A stretch of 64,000 bases of DNA from Odontocerum albicorne. Taxonomy: Eukaryota; Arthropoda; Insecta; Trichoptera; Odontoceridae. The notes under the pieces are model-generated. The model made no database searches. It saw only the letters and a list, made by a program, of their open reading frames with translations, and was not told the DNA's origin. Below, one piece after another: positions 10,504 to 21,189 of this stretch (positions within the stretch are counted from its first letter, which is position 1; each line of letters opens with the position of its first letter). The stretch is taken from contig OX463863.1 in the NCBI GenBank assembly GCA_949825065.1, forward strand, positions 22,499,933-22,563,932, given 5' to 3'. The translations under genes and the position numbers were made by a program.

Positions 10504-11249
10504 AATTATAATTTATCTATTCAATTATGATTGTTCGAAATATGTACGTATAACACTTTTTTGTGAATTTTACAATAAATACGTGTTTCTTTAATTTTTT
10601 AACCTAACCACACCGACATAAAGAAGACTGTTAGTTTTATTCAGACTTTGGGCGCAGTGGAAAAATCATTACACACACGGGGCACCTTAAACCGAAAATG
10701 TTTCGAAACTTTTACTTTAGAAAATAAATATAAAATATCACACGAAAACTAACCTTTATAGTAAGGAAATTTATTATTTAATGATAAAGCATTTATATAT
10801 GAACATAATACATGAATGCGAGGTCCTCCATTTTGAATACAAAAATAAATTAAAAAAATTCGGTTTATTTTAATGAAAATTCAACTGAAGGTGTCACAGT
10901 GACAGGAAGTGATTGTATACACTGAGTCCAATTGATAATGGAAAGACATCGTAACTATTTCTCTATGGATTTATCACGGATCTTTTTCAAAGACAAATTT
11001 TAAATGCATCAATTCCTGACCATGGATGAAATAATAATTCCACATTTTTATTTGTTAAAAATGTGGTATGTATACTCCATATACGAGTTTACGGTCCTTA
11101 CTCAAGATGTTTTTCAAATACAAATTGTCCCGTAAAAATGTATATATACACACTTTGTATGATTATAAATTCGATATTTATTAAGGTTTATCTAAGATCA
11201 AAACTTCAAATAAAAGAAGACAGACGTAAATTCTTTTAAATATCAAGCA
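10504..11249. other. Non-coding, nothing recognised
   Basis: AT-rich, no supported frame and no match to other parts of the window. Confidence 0.45.
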
Positions 11250-11450
11250 TTCAAATTGATAGCCTTTCTGGTCTATGCATTGTTGATAACTTGAAATCGT
11301 AAACATCACTTATAATTAATTTGTTTTGTTGTTTGGGCGCATTCTATTTCAATAGCTGCGCTCAATTTATAAACTATTATCGGTTTTGTGCTATGAACTT
11401 TGTCTTTGATGAGTCTCCTTAAATAAAGTCCATTGGCGTTAGGTCTGAGA
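11250..11450 (-). pseudogene. Tc1/mariner-type transposase C-terminal fragment
   Basis: The reverse complement aligns with 5345-5480 (shared GAATGCGCCCAAA, AAACAAATTA, AAGTGATGTTT), with indels. It is the same transposase C-terminal region and is too decayed to give a continuous frame. Confidence 0.55.
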
Positions 11451-11674
11451 AGCGTGAGAGGTATTCAATGTTACTTCTGTGTCCAATATATCTACTTGGC
11501 AAATTTATTGATAGAAACATAGTATGTACATTGTATGTGAATCAAATGGCCTTCGTCCTTCCTCGATCACTCTTCAATAAGAATGCTGTGAATTCAATAT
11601 AATGATAATTAAGTAGATTTAAAGAAATATTCAGAATGAGGTAAGGGAAGTATTGATGAAACATTTCTAGACTC

Positions 11675-12621
11675 TTAACCCTTCGTTGGACGCAATACAA
11701 ATCCTAACATGTTCGGGCGCAACTCATCTGTGAGATTAAAAATTAAATTTTTGCTTAGGCTTAAGGGGAAGCTTATCAAACTGAACTTTTCACTCAAACA
11801 TGATTACATGACATTTGTACATTTCTTTGCACTTTTTTTTTTATATTTAAATTTTCTCATATTCGTTTTTTCTTAAAATAGTTAACAGCATTCTCAGTCT
11901 TTTGTTGGCAGCTTATCAACAAAAATAATGCAATTCAGTAACATCGCATTTTTTTTCAGTCATTTAATACCTACAATAGGTTTGTAAAAAAGATTTAGCA
12001 CAATAAAAAGTATGTGGAATTAACTGTGACATCTTCATAATGTAGGTGTTCATCTGACGAAAATAAAAGCAATATCTTAACATTAGAGAACACTATGCTA
12101 GCACTTTTTCAAACATTATTTAGAATGTAAAATTCAATTTCCCTTGTGATCATAAAATGTCTTCACAAAAACAAAAGGGAGTAATCAAAATGTGATTAGA
12201 AAGTTATTCCTGATCAGGCTCACGCTGAACATTTTCGAAAACATTCTTTTAACAATTTTCATATACCATGCGTGCATGTTTGTATCCATATAGTAAATAA
12301 CGATCAATATCATTGAATTAGGGGCTACAACATAGATATACGAACTATTGCAGGTATATAAAAATAAATATTGAGAAAAAAATTGAAATTTCGGAAATCA
12401 AAAATACTTACGTAATCGGGCGCAACTCATCCATCAGATTAAAACGTCCGTGGCGGATACCAACTGTGCACTGGATAAATAACAAAGATACCCTTGTGTG
12501 AGGGGTAGGGAGTCAGGAAGCTACTATAAGCCTCGCTTCTTCGTCGGTAAACCTTGCCCATTGGCACAAAAAAAACTAGGTACCTCATCTCACAGATTAG
12601 ATGCGCCCGCTCAAGGGTTAA
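11675..12621. mobile_element. TTAA-flanked element, family 5 (candidate)
   Basis: TTAA followed by CCCTTCGTTGGACGCA on the left, and on the right (read inward) TTAA then CCCTTGAGCGGGCGCATC. The termini are similar but imperfect, giving 939 bp between the TTAAs. A second GGGCGCAACTCATC block occurs near both ends (11734 and 12419). No ORF of note; the 63-aa frames are shadows. Probably a non-autonomous piggyBac-like element. Confidence 0.5.
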
Positions 12622-12736
12622 GTTAAACAAATCACAGATGTCGCAAGAAATTTCTTAAACTACTTTCTCTTCGTATGTTTTTGCAACACATTGAACCATG
12701 CGGGGCGATATTTGTTTACTTTATAACTTACTTATG

Positions 12737-13140
12737 TTAACCATTCCCTCCCTGTGATGTGTAACTAGTACACATTGCTTCTAAAAACTTTAATATCTCT
12801 ATAAATATAATAAATACTGGGTTCAGATTTTAGGTATTCCTCCGTAATACATTTACGCATTGAATGAAAACATAATATTAATAATAATTAGCACTTATCG
12901 GCCACATCAGAGATATTTTGTGAAAATTGGGAATAAATTCACCGATACAATCAAACGTGTGACGTAGGTATATTCATTCTAAAAAACCGCTATGGGTGAG
13001 GAAGCGACGCTATTCACGTCTCACTCTCACTATACTTCGGTATGTGGGAAGGCAAGAAATAGAATTTCAGTTTGCTCATTTCTCTCGCTTAGTAGCCAGC
13101 GGGCTTTATTTCGAGGTGGTCGTTTCGCCCATTTTGACAC
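12737..13140. mobile_element. TTAA MITE family 2, truncated copy
   Basis: Begins TTAA-CCATTCCCTCCCTGTG and is colinear with the reverse complement of the complete copy 61321-61930. It stops near 13137 inside the family (CGTTTCGCCCATTTTGAC), where a hAT-like element begins. Confidence 0.75.
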
Positions 13141-13157
13141 AGCCACTTTTACCGTCT

Positions 13158-14270
13158 AAGGTTCAAGGTTATGGCTAGCAGACCCCTTTACCAAAAACTT
13201 TAAAAACCGTCTCCACCCCTAGTCATTTACTTTACTTACTCAAATTAATAAGTTTGTACAGTACTCGATATTAAATATTTCACTAGATAACAAATTTTTC
13301 ATTTTAATCACTCGTTATTAACCTGTTCACCGCGTTAAAAATCAAATTCCACGAATCCTGTGCGCGGCACAATTTCAGCGTTTTTTAATTTCTAAGTGTA
13401 AACACATATTTTGTTTAGAACCACTGATATTTGATTACAACACCAAGTAAACATGACACTTAAATAATTTACTGATAATAAATAATAGTCATTACTCTTA
13501 AGGAGACTCATTAAATAAAGGAGATAAACTTAACATTACGTAAAATAAACAAAGGAATGCTACGATCAAATCAATGCTTCATGACACTCACCCAATCAAA
13601 TGTATATAGCACTAGTAATGTTTATTTACGTAAGAGAGACTTAGTAATTTTTATTTACGTAAGAGAGACTCATCGCAGGACTCGATCCGCGAGACAGGTC
13701 GTTAATGCTGGAAATATTGAGAAACCAAAAAAATTCGGCGCTCTGTTTATTCAACAATATCTCATAAACTAATATATTATTTGACAAGGTTTTCAGAGAT
13801 GTCGCTAGAATAAAAATTATTTTAAATTTTAGTTCAATTTTTATTCCGGTTTTGTGTCATTTTTTTTAAGTATTTGTGATTTGAAACTTGGATTGTCGTC
13901 AGATCACAGGCGTTTGTGCTCCCCGCGGGGAACAGGTTAAGGATTGAAAAAGATAAAAGGACTACGAATTATGCGTTGCATTATCTTGCGCAACATTTAA
14001 TATTCAAATCTGCGCTGACCAAAATCTAAGTAAAAAAATACTAGTAGTTTTTTTAATTTTTGACATTTATGAAATAAATATGTAAATTCAAAAAAGTACA
14101 AATATCGACAAATATTCTTAATAAGGTACCTGTTGGAATCATAGATATTTTGAAGTAACAACAAATAGCAGTAGTAAGGGGGGCTATTTTTGCTGTCGTC
14201 GACCCCCAATTTTTTTTATTGAAACTATCGACCCTTAGAAAAATCAAATTGACCCCTTTGGGAACTCTTC
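13158..14270. mobile_element. hAT-like non-autonomous element, interrupted by a MITE
   Basis: After removal of the insert 13322-13940 this region is colinear with the reverse complement of 37023-37550. It ends in GGGAACTCTTC, matching the CAAGAGTTCCC terminus there. The small ORFs at 13997-14247 are shadows. Confidence 0.7.
13318..13940. mobile_element. TTAA MITE family 3, copy 1 (615 bp)
   Basis: Termini CCTGTTCACCGCG and (inward from the right) CCTGTTCCCCGCG lie inside TTAA at 13318-13321 and 13937-13940. The un-inserted version of this exact site is present in the related element near 37.38 kb, where a single TTAA joins the same flanks. No transposase frame. The ORF at 13557-13772 is not conserved as protein between copies. 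Confidence 0.92.
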
Positions 14271-14476
14271 AACTAGATGTTGATCCCATCAGCAACTTGA
14301 AGATATAAAAAGGAGCCCTCACATCCGTCCTCATGCTTAGAAAGTAGTATCCCAACAAACCTAAAAGAAATCTTGTAGGATAGAACCACGGGTAGAAACT
14401 GCATTCACGTAGGAAGAATCAAAAATTTCTTTTGGACTTTATCCACCATTTAAGAGTAAAGAATCTCCTGCAGACT
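14271..14476. other. Non-coding spacer
   Basis: No repeat or frame recognised between the hAT-like element and the 205-bp satellite. Confidence 0.4.
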
Positions 14477-15810
14477 CCACACCAATGCTCCACATTCTCA
14501 CTTGCTGTGTACCAGCGCACTTAAAAGTAATTTGATAACCTCTACCTCCATAGATGACTAAGATACTTGTATCACAAATCCCAATACTCTACAAGAAGAC
14601 CTACACAGTTACTCCATGCGAAAACCAAATGGCTTAAATTTGGTGTTTGCATGGAGTACCTGTGTAGAATATTCCATATTCTCTCCAATGCTCCATATTC
14701 TCACTTGCTGTGTACCAGCGCACTTAAAAGTAATTTGATAACCTCTACCTCCATAGATGACTAAGATACTTGTATCACAAATCCCAATACTCTACAAGAA
14801 GACCTACACAGTTACTCCATGCGAAAACCAAATGGCTTTAATTTGGTGTTCGCATGGAGTAACTGTGTAGGATATTCCATATAATCTCTAATGCTCCATA
14901 TTCTTACTTGCTGCGTACCAGCGCACTTAAAAACAATTTGAGAACCTCTATCACCTTAGATACTTGTATCACAAATCCCAATACTCTACAAGAAGACCCA
15001 AACAGTTACTTCATGCGAAAACCAAATGGCTTAAATTTGGTGTTCGCATGGAGTAACTGTGTAGGATATTCCATATTCTCTCCAATGCTCCATATTCTCA
15101 CTTGCTGCGTACCAGCACAACGTGTTCCCCGCGGGGAGTACAAACGCCTGTGATCTGACGACAATCCAAGTTTTAAATCACAAATGACACAAAACCGGAA
15201 TAAAAATTGAACTAAAATTTAAAATAATCTTTATTCTAGCGACATCTCTGAAAACCTTGTCAAATAATATATTAGTTTATGAGATATTGTTGAATAAACA
15301 GAGCGCCGAATTTTTTTGGTTTCTCAATATTTCCAGCATTAACGACCTGTCGCGCGGATCGAGTCCTGCAATGAGTCTTTCTTACGTAAATAAACATTAC
15401 TAGTGCTATATGCATTTGATTGGGTGAGTGTCATGAAGCAGTGATTTGATCGTAGCATTCCTTTGTTTATTTTACGTAATGTTAAGTTTATCTCCTTTAT
15501 TTAATAAGTCTCCTTAAGAGTAATGACTATTATTTATTATCAGAAAATTACTTAAGTGTCATGTTTACTTGGTGTTGTAATCAAATATCAGTGGTTCGAA
15601 ACAAAATATGTGTTTAAACTTAGAAATTAAAAAACGCTGAAATTGTGCCGCGCACAGGATTCGTGGAATTTGATTTTTAACGCGGTGAACAGGTTAAAAA
15701 CAATTTGAGAACCTCTATCACCATAGATGACATAGATACTTGTATGACAAATCCCAATACTCTAGAAGAAGACCCAAACAGTTACTCCATGCGAAAACCA
15801 AATGGCTTAA
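14477..15810. repeat. 205-bp satellite with internal hairpin, interrupted by MITE
   Basis: About three full units (near 14487, 14692, 14897) plus a partial one. Each contains an inverted repeat with 28-bp arms beginning ACACAGTTACTCCATGCG and one arm mismatch (for example 14806-14868). The array stops at 15118 and resumes at 15694 after a family 3 MITE. The small ORFs at 14567 and 14908 are satellite readings. Confidence 0.88.
15119..15697. mobile_element. TTAA MITE family 3, copy 2, inside the satellite
   Basis: Reverse orientation to copy 1 and about 95% similar by eye over its length. The right side has an intact CCTGTTCACCGCG terminus (inward) and TTAA. The left TTAA-CC is mutated to AACG. 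Neighbouring satellite units show the empty site GCGCAC-TTAA-AAACAATT, so insertion at TTAA is clear. Confidence 0.9.
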
Positions 15811-15929
15811 ATATATAAAAGACAAAGGTATGCATTATATGTTTATAAATTTTTATTTTTCAAATTGAGTACAATAAGAATATGTCAATAAACAAAATTA
15901 AAATAGAATTTTTATCGATGTTCATAAAA

Positions 15930-16445
15930 CATTGTAATTTGTTTCATCAAACACTGTTTATTTCACTTTTTGTAATGGTATAATCCTACCGGTTTCAAGA
16001 CTTTCACCTCATCTTCAGGAGAGCACAAGACTGAATTCTGTTCGAACTGGTACCGACATACACACTTCTAACGGTAAACATTCGGGTTGGGGACTGGCGG
16101 CTGGGGGAGGCATGGGACGACTTCGAGACGAGAGATTCTTGGTATATATGTGTTTGCCAAATGTTCACTTTCTTAGTATATATGTGTTTGCCAGATGTTC
16201 ACTTTCTTGGTATATATGTACCAATATTCTCTCCGCTGCTCGCCGAGGTCGTCCCATGCCTCCCCCAGTCGCCAGTTCCCAACACGAATGTTTACCGTTA
16301 GAAGTGTGTATGTCGGTGTCAGTTCGAACAGAATTCAGTCTTGTTTATGCTCACCTGAAGATGAGGGGTGCACCTTGAAACCGGTAGGGTTATACCATTA
16401 CAAAAAGTGGAATAAACAGTGTTCGATAAAACAAATTACAATGTT
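15930..16445. mobile_element. Two Penelope-like terminal segments in inverted orientation
   Basis: The minus-strand copy (15930-16140) and plus-strand copy (about 16131-16445) share the tail and the CTGAAGA-N15-GAAAC core (tcttcag 16012-16018 with gtttc 15992-15996; CTGAAGA 16355-16361 with GAAAC 16377-16381). TTCTTGGTATATATGTG repeats lie between. Head-to-head terminal repeats are a known arrangement in Penelope-like elements. No coding part remains here. Confidence 0.65.
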
Positions 16446-16499
16446 TTTAAACATCCACAGTGTTAATACCTTAACTATAAATAATATTAATGCGAACGT

Positions 16500-16694
16500 C
16501 GTCCAATGTTTTTTTTTCATATTTTCAGCAATTAAATTTCAATTATTATCACTTTTGACTTCAAATTTAATTAATTTAAGCGATTGGCTATGAATATTCT
16601 TATTTTTTCGATTTTAAATTGCTTATTTTTACATGTGTATTGAATACACAGCACTGGAACGCGCCGATTTTTTAGCACAGGGAGGGAAAGGTAA
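16500..16694. mobile_element. TTAA MITE family 2, 3' fragment
   Basis: Matches the end of the family that reads ...ATGTGTATTGAATACACAGC, ending GCACAGGGAGGGAAAGGTAA, where one T of the TTAA is lost. A mariner lies 16 bp further on. Confidence 0.75.
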
Positions 16695-16709
16695 ATATAT
16701 TCTTTTATA

Positions 16710-18041
16710 CGAGGCGTATCCAGAAAGTAAGTGTACTGAGGCTCTCACGACCGGATGGATTTTATTTTCGACATTGTGGCTACACTTCCGTGTAGCCTGA
16801 CCCTTCCCCTCCGCAACGAGACCGGTTCGAGGTCAGTACGTTGAGAAGTGTCGAAGCAGCAAAACGTTTCGTGAAAAATGTCAATCCAATCTCCCGCCAA
16901 GTGCGAAATACGCGGCGTCATCCGTTATCTCGTTTGGAAGGGAAAACCTCCGGTTGAGGTTTATAATGAGGTGAAAACTGCATATGGTGATAAAGCTATG
17001 AATCGTACGAGTGTGTACAAGTGGTGTCGCGTGTTTAAAAACGGTCGTACGTCTGTGCAAGATGATCAGAGGAGCGGAAGACCTTCAATTGTGACTGACG
17101 AAATTGTGGAAAAAATCGAAAATGCGCTCGGTGACGATCGCAGATTGACTGTGGATGAACTTTCTGCGATGTTTCCGCAAATCTCCAGATCTCTACTACA
17201 CGAAACCATCACAGAAACCTTCGGATATCGGAAACTGTCCACGAGGTGGGTCCCAAAACAGCTGACAGACTAACACAAGTTGAATCGAGTGGAGGCCGGG
17301 CAAGAGTTTTTGAGGCGCTGCAAACTCCATGGAGATGAATTTCTCCGCTCCATCGTTACTGGAGATGAAACTTGGGTTGCACACTACACGCCTGAAACAA
17401 AAAGGCAGTCTCAGCAGTGGCGTCACACCTCTTCACCCTCCGCCAAAAAGTTCAAAACCACAATTTCAGCCAAGAAAATCATGGCATCCGTGTTTTGGGA
17501 CTGTCAAGGCATAATTTTAATTGAATATATGCCTCAAGGGGAGACCATCAACTCTGCAAGATACTGTGAGACCCTAAAAAAATTGCGGAGGGCGATTCAG
17601 AACAAGAGGAGAGGCATTCTGACAAAGGGAGTCTGCCTGCTGCACGACAATGCCAGACCACACACGGCCACTGCCACAAAGGAACTGCTCGCCTCTTTTA
17701 AATGGGATGTCCTGAACCATCCCGCGCATTCCCCTGACCTAGCACCTTCAGATTACTATCTCTTTACCTCCCTGAAGCTGCACATGGGTGGAAAAAGGTT
17801 TTCAACCGACGAGGAGGTAAAGGAGGAGGTGGAGAAGTGGACGGAGGGGTTGGCGGGAAACTACTTCGAGGAAGGCATCAAAAAGTTGATACCCCGCTTC
17901 ACCACCTGCATTGAGAGGAATGGCGAATATGTCGAAAAATAGCTTACATATGTACTACGGTAACCACGTAATTTTTTTGTTTAAATAAAAAAAATTGTAA
18001 CCTACAAAAATTCAGTACACTTACTTTCTGGATATGCCTCG
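16710..18041 (+). mobile_element. Near-complete mariner element (1332 bp)
   Basis: TA at 16708-16709 and 18042-18043. The 30-bp inverted repeats (CGAGGCGTATCCAGAAAGTA... and its complement) differ at one position. Length and coding capacity are those of an intact DD34D mariner. Its right end is 21 bp from the stop codon of zinc-finger gene 2, in the opposite orientation. A deleted relative is at 7025-7985. Confidence 0.96.
16878..17942 (+). pseudogene. mariner DD34D transposase with a single in-frame stop
   Basis: 355 codons. The N-terminal helix-turn-helix region starts MSIQSPAKCEIRG and includes YKWCRVFKNGR and the linker SGRPS. Catalytic triad: Asp in VTGDETW, Asp in LLHDNARPHT, Asp in SPDLAPSDYYLF, the last two separated by 34 residues. 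Only one lesion is seen: a TAA at codon 132 (17271-17273); the frame is open on both sides. This implies recent inactivity. The protein cuts and joins element ends at TA. Confidence 0.95.
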
Positions 18042-18062
18042 TATTATAGTTCTATATCACCA

Positions 18063-19057
18063 TCACTTATTATCCGAGCCTTTAACACTTTCTTTATGTA
18101 ACAACAAGTGTTTTATCAAAAACTTCTTCTTAACGAAGATCTTCCCGCAATATTCACAAGACTGAGATTGCGGCTGACAGTGAATATTCTTAAAATGTCT
18201 ATCTAAATGCGTCTTCCTCGTAAATGTTTTCGAACACACGCTGCAAGCGTGCGACTTCTCTCCGGTATGAACGAGAAAATGCCTCGTCAAACTGTACTTA
18301 TCGGAGAAATTTGCACCGCAAACGCCACAGACAAAAGGCTTAACATCACTGTGACTTTTCATATGCTTTTTAAGGCTATCTTTCTCCGTATATCCTTTAC
18401 TACACAACTCGCAATTGTACAATTTATTTCCTTCGTGCGTTCTCTCGTGTCTTTCCAAATGACTCTTTCTACTAAACGCCATACTACACTTGTTGCATCC
18501 AAAGTCTTTTTTTCCCGAATGGATTTTCGAGTGAGTTGTCAAATCACTCTTATGAACAAACTTTTTCCCGCACTCTGCGCATCCATGTGGCTTCTCTCCG
18601 CTGTGATTTTTCTTATGTCTCGCTAAAGCCGCTTGCATTTTGAATTTCCTATCGCACAATTGACAACTGTACGATCGCTCGTCACTGTGGACCTTTTCGT
18701 GTTCTAGTAAATTGAATTTTACAGCAAATTCTTTACCGCACACACTACAGCTGTACGGTTTCTGACCGTTGTGCAATTTTTCGTGACGTCTCAGATTGAT
18801 TAAAAACGTAAACCCTTTACCACACAACGCACAGCTGTATGTCTTCTTGACTTTTGTCTTTACATATTTCCTTTTGTCTTTAATTAAGGAATCATCTTCC
18901 GTTCCTTCTAAATCAAATTCACGCATAAAAAAGTTTGAATCAGAAACACTCGCATTTTGCTGTAAATTTGATACATTGTAAAAATTATTCTCATTTTCCT
19001 CCTTTTGATAAAAATACTTAGTTTCATAGTTTTGAGTGTGTGTATTGATATCCTCAC
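18063..19057 (-). CDS. C2H2 zinc-finger protein, gene 2, last exon (9 fingers)
   Basis: Second coding exon of a 484-aa protein that starts at 21106. The exon begins at 19057, after a pyrimidine-rich acceptor ending TTTTTCAG at 19058. The open frame continues upstream into intron sequence, which explains the longer 345-codon ORF. Phase 1 joins exon 1 as ...AELA-G-EDINTH. About 70 polar residues are followed by nine C2H2 fingers from about residue 227 to the end. Finger 8 has an H-x4-H, and several fingers keep HSGEKP/HTGEKS linkers. Likely a nuclear sequence-specific DNA-binding protein; no orthologue recognised. A mariner starts 21 bp past the stop codon. Confidence 0.92.
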
Positions 19058-19148
19058 CTGAAAAAGAAAATAAAATATGTGAAATATTGGTTTGAACCAA
19101 AAATTATTTGATATATTTAGGTCAGGTCAAATTTAAGCACAATATATT

Positions 19149-19693
19149 TATAAAGAGTTTCAAATTGAGCGGTTTTTTTAATTCTTGGATAAAACAGAGA
19201 TGGCGTCGCGATCATGCCTGGGTCTTGTGACATTTGAGAAGTGTAATATATGACATTTATAAAAATGGAGTTGTATACAATACAACACGTCCAAATTGTT
19301 AAATTATTTTATGTATTGTAATCTCCAGAAACGGTGGTGTTAATTGCCCACCAAGATCATGTGATCTGACACCGTTGGACTATTTTTTCCGGGGTTACGT
19401 GAAAAACTAGGTCTATAAGAATGACCCCCGATCAATTCCTGAGCTGAAGGACGAAATTATTCGCGTTATCGGCGAGTTAGAACCGCAATTATGCCAAAAT
19501 GTCATGGAAAATTTTGACAAAAGAGTGGACATCTGCGGAGCTGCGAGAGGTGGACATTTGGCGGATATTGTTTTTTTGTGTTTAAATGTCATACATTATA
19601 TTTCAATGACCGATAAAAAGTTTTTTGAAATCAAAGCAAATTGTGTGTTTTATTCAAGAATTAAAAAAACCGCTCAATTTGAATGACCCTTTA
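19149..19693 (+). mobile_element. mariner-like deletion derivative with transposase tail
   Basis: 38-bp inverted repeats TTCAAATTGAGCGGTTTTTT... at 19159 and ending 19683 differ at one base, with a further TAAAGRGT extension outside. The interior 19330-19565 encodes a mariner-family C-terminus: CDLTPLDYFFRGYVKN, a stop, then PELKDEIIRVIGELEPQL and NFDKRVDICGAARGGHLADI. The first two catalytic regions are deleted. Confidence 0.88.
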
Positions 19694-19754
19694 TTTAGAT
19701 GTAACTTTATTATGTGGTGATAGGTAAAGGAAAATAAAATGAGATATATGGGTG

Positions 19755-20527
19755 AGTAATGAAAGATTACAGCAAGTTGGAGAATTCTACTATTTGAGTA
19801 GTATTAGAGCAAGTCGGAGAATTATACTATTTGAATAGTATTAGAACAAGTTGGAAAATTATACTATTTAAATAGTATTAGAGCAAGTTGGAGAATTATA
19901 CTGTTTTATTAGTATTAGAGCAAGTTGGAGAATTTTACTATTTGAGTAGTATTAGAGCAAGTTGGAGAATTATACTATTTGAGCAGTATTAGAGCAAGTT
20001 GGAGAATTATACTATTTGAGCAGTATTAGAGCAAGTTGGAGAATTATACTATTTGAGTAGTATTAGAGCAAGTCGGAGAATTCTACTATTTGAGTAGTAT
20101 TAGAGCAAGTTGGAGAATTCTACTATTTGAGTAGTATTAGAGCAAGTTGGAGAATTATACTATTTGAGTAGTATTAGAGCAAGTTGGAGAATTATACTAT
20201 CTGAGTAGTATTAGAGCAAGTCAGAGAATTATAGTATTTGAATAGTATTAGAGCAAGTTGGAGAATTCTACTATTTGAGTAGTATTAGAGCAAGTCGGAG
20301 AATTATAGTATTTGAATAGTATTAGAGCAAGTTGGAGAATTATACTATTTTATTAATATTAGAGCAAGTTGGAGAATTATACTATTTGAGTAGTATTAGA
20401 GCAAGTCGGAGAATTATAGTATTTGAATAGTATTAGAGCAAGTTGGAGAATTATACTATTTTATTAATATTAGAGCAAGTTGGAGAATTCTACTATTTGA
20501 GTAGTATTAGAGCAAGTTGGAGAATCA
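19755..20527 (+). repeat. 37-bp array derived from LINE reverse-transcriptase codons
   Basis: About 20 copies of AGAGCAAGTTGGAGAATTAT followed by ACTATTTGAGTAGTATT. The first copy is preceded by GTGAGTAATGAAAGATTACA. Together they translate VSNERLQQVGEFYYLSSI, the conserved RT C-terminal motif seen in LINE A at 51425-51461 plus 52549-52575 (VNSEKLEQVDVFC then YLDSVL) and at 27390-28120. The array is thus an expanded piece of a LINE A copy. 37 is not a multiple of 3, so the array is not coding. Confidence 0.88.
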
Positions 20528-20635
20528 TATTTCAAATTAAATTAATTTAAGCGATTGGCTATGAATATTCTAATTTTTCCGATTTTAAATCGCTCATTTT
20601 TACATGTGTATCGAATATGGTATATCATATATACA
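20528..20635. mobile_element. TTAA MITE family 2, short fragment
   Basis: Shares AATTTAAGCGATTGGCTATG and TTTACATGTGTATCGAATA with the other copies. Both termini are missing. Confidence 0.65.
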
Positions 20636-20646
20636 ATGATACAAAC

Positions 20647-21106
20647 CTGCCAATTCTGCGGCTGTTCTTCCATCATATTCTATTTCAATTTCTTTGCATT
20701 CTTCTTTAATAAGTACTTCAGCCCCTTTTATATTGTGTTCATAGCCCTCCTCTTCAATATTTTCTTCCGTGTCAATCTTTTCTTCCTTGATCACAACCTC
20801 TGCATGACCGATCAGTACTCCGTCAGTCCGTGAAGTTTGTGCCTTGATACCATGAGGATGCTCCTCTTTGATTACTGTTTCAGACACGTCTGTACCACAA
20901 CGGAGGGAACTGTCCATTTTATCATGATCGAATCCGTCTTCCATAAATTTATTTCTTACTTCCAAATTATTCTTTGTAGAAGAAATGTTTTCGAAGCAGG
21001 CTGATTTTAAAGGATTTTTTTCTCCGTAAGATTCTAACTTGAGAGAGATTTCATTAGTTAAGATATTATTTTCATCACTGATGCGATTCTGCTCTGACGA
21101 AGCCAT
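20647..21106 (-). CDS. Zinc-finger gene 2, first coding exon (acidic, IKEE motifs)
   Basis: Starts with ATG at 21106-21104 (MASSEQNRIS) and codes 153 residues plus one base, ending GCAG before donor GTTTGT. The region is acidic and contains VIKEEHPHG, VVIKEEKIDTEE and VLIKEECKEIEIE, a repeated IKEE pattern that fits the psi-K-x-E SUMO-acceptor consensus. Such motifs are common in insect zinc-finger proteins and in gene 3 here. Upstream, a TTTCTTTGCAG acceptor (exon start 21146) suggests the ATG lies in an internal exon with about 40 nt of 5' UTR and that the promoter is further away, beyond the 48-bp satellite. Confidence 0.85.
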
Positions 21107-21189
21107 TTTTATTTTATAATATTTTGATTACATCAGTGATTGATACCTGCAAAGAAAAATAAAATGGGTTTTATAAACAATACTTAAAT

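Larger units (their letters stand above)
19058..20646 (-). other. Intron of zinc-finger gene 2
   Basis: Donor GTTTGT at 20646-20641 and acceptor TTTCAG at 19058 on the minus strand, phase 1. It holds a mariner-like MITE, a 37-bp array and a family 2 MITE fragment; the rest is AT-rich filler. Confidence 0.75.

Noticed and set aside
18207..18626. Long plus-strand ORF opposite zinc-finger gene 2, and similar frames at 57867-58124 and 58444-58698 opposite gene 3
   Set aside because: Antisense shadows of the finger repeat codons.
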